Of a DNA stretch of 7,211 nucleotides, positions 1-5,069 are shown piece after piece (position 1 is the stretch's first letter; each line of letters begins with the position of its first letter). The notes below the pieces were generated by a model. It was not told the DNA's origin. It made no database searches and saw only the letters and a list, made by a program, of their open reading frames with translations. This stretch comes from Gemmatimonadota bacterium (lineage in GTDB: Bacteria; Gemmatimonadota; Gemmatimonadetes; Longimicrobiales; Gaopeijiaceae). The stretch is from assembly GCA_018678395.1 (NCBI GenBank), contig JAHHMJ010000535.1, positions 1-7,211 of the forward strand, written 5' to 3'. The position numbers were made by a program, and so were the translations under genes.

Positions 1-501
1 GCCCTGAAGGGACACCGCACGTTCGAGAACGGCGTATTGGGCATCAACCTGCATGGCGAGCACCTCTACGACTTCGTGCCCTTCGAGAGACATCTCGAAC
101 GGATCCCGACCGACTACCTCATGGTCATCCGGCGCGACCAGATAGCCCAAGCCGTCTCCTATGAAATCGCGATGCAGGCGCAGCAGTGGAGCACCAAGTT
201 CAAGAAGCAGCGCACTCCTGAGTACGACTTCGAAGGCATCGAGAAGAGACTCCGGTCGATCCAGAACCAGAACGCCCTGATCAGCGCCTTTGTGAACGTT
301 CGATCTTCCAGCGTCGATGTGATCTGCTACGAAGACCTGCTTGAAGATGCCGGCCTTGCATTCGGCAGAGTGGCATGTCTCCGAGGCTACGACATCGAGC
401 ACGCGAGACCAACGGTGTTGAAGCGACAATCAGACTCTGTGAACGAGGAATGGATCGCCCACTTTTCGGAAGAGTATTTCGAAAAGCGGGCGCGGATTTG
501 A
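1..501 (+). CDS. Stf0-like sulfotransferase, 5'-truncated by the window edge
   Basis: The reading frame is open from base 1 to a TGA at 499-501, giving 166 residues; the start lies outside the window. Sulfotransferases move a sulfuryl group from PAPS to a hydroxyl of a sugar or lipid. Seen in the fragment: an Asn-Gly-Val-Leu-Gly-Ile-Asn-Leu-His stretch at residues 10-18, an Arg-Arg-Asp-Gln-x3-Gln-Ala-Val-Ser segment at 44-53 followed by Gln-Gln-Trp at 61-63, and a Cys-Tyr-Glu-Asp-Leu motif at 109-113. This order matches the C-terminal two thirds of the Stf0 family (trehalose 2-sulfotransferase and relatives, about 250-270 residues), where the Arg/Ser segment contacts the 3'-phosphate of PAPS. 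The C-terminal Arg-Gln-Ser-Asp-x-Val-Asn-Glu-Glu-Trp stretch also fits, so the 3' end looks natural. The PAPS P-loop would lie upstream and cannot be checked. The substrate is unknown; a surface glycan or glycolipid is inferred from the glycan genes further along. A Leu codon (TTG) at 37 is not the true start, because homology extends upstream of it. Confidence 0.8.
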   Translation, partial: ALKGHRTFENGVLGINLHGEHLYDFVPFERHLERIPTDYLMVIRRDQIAQAVSYEIAMQAQQWSTKFKKQRTPEYDFEGIEKRLRSIQNQNALISAFVNVRSSSVDVICYEDLLEDAGLAFGRVACLRGYDIEHARPTVLKRQSDSVNEEWIAHFSEEYFEKRARI

Positions 502-514
502 GAGAGCTGGATCG

Positions 515-530
515 TCGACGGCTCCGTCGA
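515..530 (+). terminator. Small inverted repeat after the sulfotransferase stop
   Basis: A perfect 7-base inverted repeat (TCGACGG, 2-base spacer, CCGTCGA) begins 13 bases after the sulfotransferase stop codon. As RNA it would form about six pairs with a four-base loop. No T-tract follows, so it is only a possible terminator or transcript-end stabiliser. Confidence 0.3.
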
Positions 531-618
531 GAGCATCAGCTAACCCCTGAACGTCACCGCGGTGTAGGATGACCGCTCGGCCAAGCGACTTGCCCATCCC
601 CTTCTCCCGACCACCACG

Positions 619-779
619 ATGTCCGAAGCCCTGGAACGCTGAGCGCCGCCCTGAGGGGCCGCTACGAGATCGAGCGCGAGGGCGGCATGGCGACCGCGTA
701 TCTGGCGAAGGACGTCCGGCACGAACGGAAGGTGGCGCTCGAGGTTCTGCGCCCGGAATTGGCCGCGACCATGGCCTCG
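619..779 (+). pseudogene. Relic of a Ser/Thr protein kinase (PknB-like) N-lobe
   Basis: Reading ATG at 619 gives seven codons, then TGA at 640. Adding one base near 639 restores a continuous kinase start in the frame that includes 651: Leu-Ser-Ala-Ala-Leu, Arg-Tyr-Glu-Ile-Glu at about 660-674, Gly-Gly-Met-Ala-Thr-Ala-Tyr-Leu-Ala at 681-707, and Val-Ala-Leu-Glu-Val-Leu-Arg-Pro-Glu-Leu at 732-761. Hanks-type kinases normally read Glu-Leu-Gly-Arg-Gly-Gly-Met-Ala-Thr-Val-Tyr here, then Val-Ala-Leu-Lys-Val-Leu. Compared with that, the relic has a one-base frameshift, an in-frame loss of about three codons in the glycine-rich loop (after 680), and Glu (741-743) in place of the ATP-binding Lys. Similarity fades after about 779, so the rest of the kinase domain is gone. 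This is a dead fragment. The same N-terminal style is typical of the abundant kinases of Gemmatimonadota. No other reading frame across 502-830 looks like a real protein. Confidence 0.72.
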
Positions 780-829
780 GCCATCGCCCCCCGACACCCG
801 TTTGGATTTCCTATCCACTATTGGGCCCG

Positions 830-1145
830 GCTCATCTACACCGACCAGACGAGCCAATGATGATGACGGCCGGAAGCGCCCGCGCTCGCAGGGCTCCGAG
901 GACTTCGGAGTCCGCTACGGTCGTGTACACGTTGATCAGACGCCCCGAGACCTCGGCCGCGTCGAGAAAGTAGTCGAAGACGACTCGCTGACCCCGATGC
1001 TGCTCCTCGTCCGTCACGAAGTGATGGTCCAGGCCGACCTCACCGACCAGGCGCGCCTCGTCGAGAACGGGCCCCAGGGTCTCGAGGGTGGAGGCGTACC
1101 GTGGCGCCTCCCAGGGGTGGACACGTGGCCGGGGTTCGCACAAGC
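830..1145 (-). pseudogene. Relic of a TatD-family metal-dependent hydrolase
   Basis: On the minus strand a frame (stop at 832) encodes a Val-His-Pro-Trp-Glu-Ala start, then Leu-Val-Gly-Glu-Val-Gly-Leu-Asp-His-His-Phe-Val, a Gln-Arg-Val-Val-Phe-x3-Phe-Leu-x2-Ala helix and a Glu-Val-Leu-x-Ala-Leu-Arg segment. This is the order found in TatD-type hydrolases (amidohydrolase superfamily, DNase or deacylase relatives, about 260 residues). The first 60 or so residues with the N-terminal His-x-His metal site are missing. The expected metal-binding His of the Val-His motif is Tyr (codon at 925-927). The His-Trp...Ser-Gly motif near 835-850 survives only if two compensating frameshifts are allowed. The C-terminal Asp region is absent. 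Only the Glu of Gly-Glu-Val-Gly-Leu-Asp remains of the metal site, so the protein cannot work as a normal TatD enzyme. It lies next to the kinase relic in the opposite orientation. Family call is from motif recall, fairly sure; decay is seen directly. Confidence 0.65.
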
Positions 1146-1148
1146 AAG

Positions 1149-1180
1149 CAGGCCGACCCTCCATCTCGAGGGCCGGCCTG
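1149..1180 (-). terminator. Strong hairpin after the HHIVE-motif gene
   Basis: A 13-base inverted repeat (1149-1161 with 1168-1180, one G-T type mismatch, 6-base loop) lies 23 bases past the stop codon of the minus-strand gene ending at 1204. Read on the minus strand it is followed by GCTTGCTTGTG, a weak T-rich tail. It is well placed to end transcription of that gene and of the lipoprotein gene upstream. It also sits about where the TatD relic loses similarity, so it might alternatively be a trace of the rearrangement that truncated the relic. Confidence 0.55.
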
Positions 1181-1203
1181 GAGCCTGCACCAGACCACCA
1201 TCG

Positions 1204-1857
1204 TCAGAGCGGCATACCCCGGATGACGGACGTCGCGATCAACCGAAGGGGCGCGAGTTCAGGCCCCTGATAGGCGAAGCCGTAGATCTCGAGCAGGGCG
1301 TCCTTGATCTGCTCCCGTGTGACCGGGGGAGGGCTCCGTCCTTCCTGCTGCTTCACCCAGGCCGCCCGCAGGGCCGCCTGCTCCGTGCGGCTCTTCTGCG
1401 AGATGCCGGGATGCGCAGCGCGGAACGCCGACACGAAGTCGAGGTCCCTCGTCTCCATCACCAGGTCCTGCGCTCCCCCGACGATGTTGTCGACATGCGT
1501 GTCGTGGTGCTTCTTCGCCATCAGCACGCAGGGCTCGCTCTGTCTGTACGTCTGCTCGTTGATCGTCTCGACCACCCCCAGGAACTGAAGGTGGAAATTC
1601 TCGACGATGTGGTGGATCTCGGTGCCCGCCCAACTGCCGGGCACCCATGCGTGGACGCCCTTCTTCGCATTCGCGAGCGTCGTGTATCCGGCGACGAGAA
1701 AGTCGCCCAGGCCGAGCGTGACGGAGCTCATGTGGCGGCGCTTCGCGTCGGCCAACTTGCGAGGGATGGAGGTGGACCAGTACACGCCGCTGATGGGCGA
1801 CGGTTCGAGCAGCCCCCGGCTGATACACGTGTTCAAATAGACCGGTAACGGGTGCAT
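1204..1857 (-). CDS. Small HHIVE-motif protein, possible HNH-like toxin domain
   Basis: The product is 217 residues from the ATG at 1857 (TGA at 1204-1206). I do not recognise a named family with certainty. Visible features: an Ile-His-His-Ile-Val-Glu motif at 81-86, a Cys-Val-Leu-Met-x-Lys-Lys-His-His-Asp-x-His segment at 110-121, and a C-terminal helix Thr-Arg-Glu-Gln-Ile-Lys-x2-Leu-Leu-Glu-Ile-Tyr at 180-192. This order, His-His-Ile-Val/Ile-Glu, then a hydrophobic-Leu-x3-x-His stretch, then a Glu-Ile-Tyr helix, resembles HNH-like nuclease modules found at the C-termini of polymorphic toxins; that is recall, not a search. Residues 45-75 are mildly hydrophobic and Gly-rich. There is no signal peptide or clear membrane segment. 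No good ribosome site precedes ATG 1857; GTG 1893 or ATG 1731 (residue 43) are alternatives. The frame is open to 2022, but those codons overlap the lipoprotein gene and look non-coding. It follows the lipoprotein gene by 67 bases on the same strand. It may be an orphan toxin tip, a standalone nuclease, or something unrelated. Confidence 0.6.
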   Translation of the reverse strand: MHPLPVYLNTCISRGLLEPSPISGVYWSTSIPRKLADAKRRHMSSVTLGLGDFLVAGYTTLANAKKGVHAWVPGSWAGTEIHHIVENFHLQFLGVVETINEQTYRQSEPCVLMAKKHHDTHVDNIVGGAQDLVMETRDLDFVSAFRAAHPGISQKSRTEQAALRAAWVKQQEGRSPPPVTREQIKDALLEIYGFAYQGPELAPLRLIATSVIRGMPL

Positions 1858-1880
1858 GACGGAGTCCGGTGGCGGGCGAT

Positions 1881-1902
1881 GGCGGCTCCGCACCGAGCCG
1901 CC
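1881..1902 (-). terminator. Hairpin between lipoprotein and HHIVE genes
   Basis: GGCGGCTC and GAGCCGCC form a perfect 8-base inverted repeat with a 6-base loop in the 67-base gap after the lipoprotein stop codon at 1925. There is no T-tract on the minus strand. It could attenuate transcription between the two genes, or fold near the start of the downstream gene (ATG 1857) and explain the lack of a ribosome site there. Confidence 0.4.
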
Positions 1903-1924
1903 CTGCCCGGCTAGTCTCGGCGCT

Positions 1925-2734
1925 TCAGGCGCAGGGTGTATTCTGAAGGGCACCGTCCCAGCAGGCCTTCTCTCCACCGTTGTACCCCGGCGAGACGATG
2001 TAGCCCGCGTTGGTGAGCGCATCCCAGTAGACTTCGTACGACCGGTTCTCCGAGACGTCGAAGAACGTCACGAAGCGGTCTGCCCCGTCGGTCTCGTACG
2101 TCAGCTCGTCGCCCACGTTCTCACCGGATACGGCGGTGAAGGTCAGGATGCGGCGGTCCGCCGCCGGATGCGACCACTCGATCCTACCCGCTACGGTGCT
2201 CTGGGCATCGGGATCGAAGAACTCCCACGTCCCGCTGGTGCCCCCGATCGGAGCCCGGCCGCGATACCACAGGAAGTTCTCCAGCTGCAACGCCGACGAA
2301 CTGATCGACATCTCGAACACGCGATCGTCGCCGTCCCGGAATCCGCTCAAGTCGCTCGAGAAGCTCTGCCCGCCCTGCGTCACCGAGTACCTCCAGTGCC
2401 AGGCGCCGTCCTCGAAGACCGGCGAATGGGAGGCCGCGGCCCGCCACGTTGCGACCGGCACGAAGAGGTGGACCACGACCGAGACGTTCGCCAAGCCCAC
2501 CGTGAGTGCCGCCGCGCCCCAGTGCGGACCGGCGCTCGCCTGCCGGGCCGGCCCCGCCGGGGCTACGGAACCGATCGAAGCACCCTGATCGAAGAAGTCG
2601 AAATCGAAGGTCATCGTCTCCGCGGCCGGCAATTCCGGCGGCGTGTCGTCGGGTGCCGTGGGGTCGTCGCAGGCAGCGACGCTCACGAGCGCAACGAGTG
2701 CCCCCGCGCGGATCCGGCGGGCAGTAGCCGACAT
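1925..2734 (-). CDS. Predicted lipoprotein of unknown function
   Basis: The product is 269 residues. The ATG at 2734 is preceded by GAGGAG eight bases upstream, the clearest ribosome site in the window, which fixes the start. Residues 1-22 are a lipoprotein signal: Arg residues at 6, 7 and 9, a hydrophobic core at 11-20, and the lipobox Val-Ala-Ala-Cys with Cys22 as the predicted lipidated residue. An Asp/Pro/Thr-rich linker follows (23-36). The mature part is rich in aromatic residues and alternating hydrophobic/polar stretches (for example Trp-His-Trp-Arg-Tyr-Ser-Val-Thr near 113-120, Phe-Leu-Trp-Tyr near 160), suggesting a beta-sheet fold. It has two Cys near the C-terminus, in Ala-Cys-Trp-Asp and the final Pro-Cys-Ala, which may form a disulfide. 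I have seen similar envelope lipoproteins of no known function in Gemmatimonadota and Bacteroidota; this is recall. It is probably exported and membrane-anchored. It may share a transcript with the HHIVE-motif gene downstream. Confidence 0.85.
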   Translation of the reverse strand: MSATARRIRAGALVALVSVAACDDPTAPDDTPPELPAAETMTFDFDFFDQGASIGSVAPAGPARQASAGPHWGAAALTVGLANVSVVVHLFVPVATWRAAASHSPVFEDGAWHWRYSVTQGGQSFSSDLSGFRDGDDRVFEMSISSSALQLENFLWYRGRAPIGGTSGTWEFFDPDAQSTVAGRIEWSHPAADRRILTFTAVSGENVGDELTYETDGADRFVTFFDVSENRSYEVYWDALTNAGYIVSPGYNGGEKACWDGALQNTPCA

Positions 2735-3026
2735 GGTACTCTCTCCTCGTATGAAACGGGCCTTCAGTTGGGGTGTGGAGGGCCCGACGATGAACCGCCC
2801 CGGCCCTCCCCTGTGTGTGGCCCCTGTATTCCATGCATATGACAGCCGCGTGGATCCGGCCAGCGCCTTCGCCCTCAGGCACGCCTACCATACGACCGAG
2901 GTAGCGTCGGCCGCCTTGACCGCCGAGCCCAGAGGTGTATCGTTGCCAGCCCCAGTTCCGTCGATGCGCGTTTGACGGGCACCGGCAGTTTCCGGGGTCC
3001 GCAACCGACCCGCCACTCTCGAAGGC
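2735..3026. promoter_or_regulatory. Divergent intergenic region between lipoprotein and dehydratase genes
   Basis: This 292-base gap separates two divergent genes, so promoters for both are expected here. For the plus strand a weak candidate is TTGACC at 2916-2921 and TATCGT at 2938-2943, with a 16-base spacer, about 80 bases before the dehydratase start. For the minus strand I see no convincing -35/-10 pair. A perfect inverted repeat, GGAGGGCC at 2777-2784 with GGCCCTCC at 2802-2809 (17-base loop), lies in the probable leader or promoter of the lipoprotein gene and could be an operator or leader hairpin. Open frames crossing the gap look non-coding. Confidence 0.4.
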
Positions 3027-5033
3027 ATGATGTCCGACCGGGCCCGCTACATCCAGATCCTGTACCGGACCGCCTCTCGGCACCGGCGCAAGATCGCTCT
3101 GTTGATGTACACCGGGGTGTCGCTGGCCGCGTTCGTCGGGGCGCACCTGCTCCGGTTCGAGTTGGCGGTGCCCCAGGCCAACGTCGATACGCTACTCATC
3201 ACCGCCCCGATTCTCCTGGCGGCGCGCATGTTGTCGTTCGGGGTGTTTCGTCTGAGTATGGAGCGCTGGCGGCACATCGGTCTGAGCGACGTCGTTCGGC
3301 TGGTCGCCGCGACGAGCCTCGGGTCGGCCCTCTTCTTCGCTGCCGTGCTCGTCCTCGATCCGATCCCCCGAGTGCCCCGCTCGATCCATCCGATCGACTG
3401 GATGCTGGTGGTGCTTCTGGTGGCCGGCGCCTGGCTGAGCTACCGCACGCTCTTCGAAGCCTTCCAACGCCGCGCGCGTTTGGCCGATGGGGAGGCGCCC
3501 GTGCGGCGGGTGTTGGTAATCGGCGCGGGCGAGGGCGGGAGCCGGCTGGTCAAGGAGATGCTGCGCGATCCGATGGGCTATCGCCCGGTGGGTTTCGTCG
3601 ACGACGACTCCATCAAGTGGGAAACCCGGATCCTCGGGCTGCCCGTTCTGGGAGGCACCGAAGCGTTGGCGAGACTCGCGGTGAAGGCGGACGCGGAAGA
3701 GCTGATCATCGCGCTTCCGTCGGCCCCACCGCCCGTTCTGCGCCGGATCGTGGAGGCCTGCGAGGTGACGGGGCTGCCCTTCAAGGTGCTGCCCAGCACG
3801 GAGGAGGTGCTGTCGGGCCGGGTCGGACCCACGCAGCTGCGCAGGGTGAAGCTCGAAGATCTGCTGGGTCGAGACCCGGTTCGTCTGGAGCTACCGGCGC
3901 TCCGGGCGGCGCTCGAGGGTCGGACCGTATTGATCACCGGGGCCGCCGGCTCGATCGGCTCGGAGCTGGCCCGCCAGGTGGCTGCCAACGGCCCGGCCTG
4001 CCTGGTGATCCTGGACCGCAACGAGAGCGAGCTCTACTTCGTGGACCTGGACCTGCGGCGCGAGCACCCGGCAGTCGCAATCGTCACCGTGGTGGGCGAC
4101 CTGCTGGATGAGGCGCTGCTGTCGCGCACCTTCCACGAGAATGCTCCCGACGTGGTCTTTCACGCGGCGGCGTTCAAGCACGTGCCCCTGATGGAGCACA
4201 ACCCGCGCTCTGCAGTGCGCAACAACGTGCTGGGAACGGCGCTGGTGGCCGATGCCGCGGGAGAGGCCGAGGCCGAGCGCTTCGTGCTGATCTCCACGGA
4301 CAAGGCGGTTCGGCCCACCAGCGTCATGGGGGCCACCAAGCGAGCGGCCGAGCTCGTGGTCATGGACTGCGCTCGGCGGCACGACGAGACGGCCTTCAGC
4401 GCCGTGCGCTTCGGCAACGTTCTGGGGAGCCGGGGCAGCGTGGTCCCGCTCTTCGAGCGCCAACTGGCGGCGGGCCTCCCCTTGACCGTCACCCACCCCG
4501 AGGTGACCCGCTATTTCATGACCATCGCCGAGGCGGTGCAGCTCGTGCTGCAGGCCTCGCTCCTGCCCGAGGCGCGGGGCCGCATCGCCATGCTGGAGAT
4601 GGGCGATCCGGTGAAGATTCTCGATCTGGCCCGGAAGCTCATCCGCCTCAAGGGTCTGCGCGAAGGGGTCGACGCCCGCATCGAGTTCGGGGGACTGCGT
4701 CCGGGCGAGAAGCTTCACGAAGAGCTCGCCGCACCCGACGAGGCCACGGTGACGACGGCGGTCGAGAGGGTGCGGATGATCACGAGCGACACACCGCTGC
4801 CCGAGGGCAGAGAGCTGCAGTTCCAGCTCCGGCGACTGCGATCCCCGGTCGGGTCGTGGAACCTGAACGCCCGGGCCTTCCTGCGACGCCTGGTGCCCGG
4901 ATACGATGGCGCCGCCGACCTGGAGGAGCCGACGCCGGCGTCGAGCGCGCCCTATGCGCCCGTCAGCCGAAGCCGGAATCGTCGACCCCGTCGGGATCGC
5001 CGCCACCCTGCCCGACGCCCCAAGTGGCCGTGA
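3027..5033 (+). CDS. Membrane-bound NDP-sugar 4,6-dehydratase (WbpM/CapD/PglF type)
   Basis: The product is 668 residues, full length for this family. It likely converts UDP-GlcNAc (or a related NDP-sugar) to the 4-keto-6-deoxy intermediate at the cytoplasmic face of the inner membrane, an early step towards rare sugars of O-antigen, capsule or glycoprotein glycans. Four hydrophobic segments are visible at about 24-44, 53-75, 88-112 and 124-140. A first nucleotide-binding fold begins with Val-Leu-Val-Ile-Gly-Ala-Gly-Glu-Gly-Gly (162-171). The catalytic short-chain dehydrogenase domain starts with Thr-Gly-Ala-Ala-Gly-Ser-Ile-Gly (304-311), then His-Ala-Ala-Ala-Phe-Lys-His-Val-Pro (379-387), Ser-Thr-Asp-Lys-Ala (423-427) and Val-Met-Gly-Ala-Thr-Lys (433-438). 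Met434 replaces the usual Tyr, as in WbpM and PglF. Leu-Arg-Pro-Gly-Glu-Lys-Leu (557-563) is also typical. ATG codons stand at 3027 and 3030; GAAGG at 3021 is too close to be an ideal ribosome site, so the exact start is uncertain. The last 40 or so residues are Arg/Pro-rich and look non-conserved. Confidence 0.93.
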   Translation: MMSDRARYIQILYRTASRHRRKIALLMYTGVSLAAFVGAHLLRFELAVPQANVDTLLITAPILLAARMLSFGVFRLSMERWRHIGLSDVVRLVAATSLGSALFFAAVLVLDPIPRVPRSIHPIDWMLVVLLVAGAWLSYRTLFEAFQRRARLADGEAPVRRVLVIGAGEGGSRLVKEMLRDPMGYRPVGFVDDDSIKWETRILGLPVLGGTEALARLAVKADAEELIIALPSAPPPVLRRIVEACEVTGLPFKVLPSTEEVLSGRVGPTQLRRVKLEDLLGRDPVRLELPALRAALEGRTVLITGAAGSIGSELARQVAANGPACLVILDRNESELYFVDLDLRREHPAVAIVTVVGDLLDEALLSRTFHENAPDVVFHAAAFKHVPLMEHNPRSAVRNNVLGTALVADAAGEAEAERFVLISTDKAVRPTSVMGATKRAAELVVMDCARRHDETAFSAVRFGNVLGSRGSVVPLFERQLAAGLPLTVTHPEVTRYFMTIAEAVQLVLQASLLPEARGRIAMLEMGDPVKILDLARKLIRLKGLREGVDARIEFGGLRPGEKLHEELAAPDEATVTTAVERVRMITSDTPLPEGRELQFQLRRLRSPVGSWNLNARAFLRRLVPGYDGAADLEEPTPASSAPYAPVSRSRNRRPRRDRRHPARRPKWP

Positions 5034-5038
5034 GGCTC

Positions 5039-5060
5039 CGGACCGCGAAGCCGAGGTCCG
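5039..5060. terminator. Weak inverted repeat between convergent genes
   Basis: CGGACC (5039-5044) and GGTCCG (5055-5060) form a 6-base stem with a 10-base loop in the 36-base gap between the convergent dehydratase and glycosyltransferase genes. It lacks a T-tract on either strand. The position suits a two-way terminator, but a stem this short arises often by chance in GC-rich DNA. Confidence 0.25.
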
Positions 5061-5069
5061 CCCTCCAAT

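Noticed and set aside
802..1848. A 348-codon plus-strand open frame
   Set aside because: It runs antisense to the TatD relic and the HHIVE gene, is Arg/Pro/Gly-rich without recognisable domains, and reflects low stop-codon frequency in GC-rich DNA.
1856..2842. A 328-codon plus-strand open frame
   Set aside because: It is antisense to the lipoprotein gene, which has a clear ribosome site and signal peptide; the antisense product is Arg-rich with no domain.
2184..3146. A 320-codon minus-strand open frame
   Set aside because: It overlaps the lipoprotein gene in another frame and crosses the divergent promoter region into the dehydratase; composition is that of a shadow frame.
2972..4111. A 379-codon plus-strand open frame overlapping the dehydratase start
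   Set aside because: It is in a different frame from the dehydratase, whose membrane helices and Rossmann motifs are unmistakable; the alternative is Arg/Gly/Ala low-complexity.
3891..5006. A 371-codon minus-strand open frame
   Set aside because: It is exactly antisense to the conserved catalytic domain of the dehydratase and shows no domain of its own.
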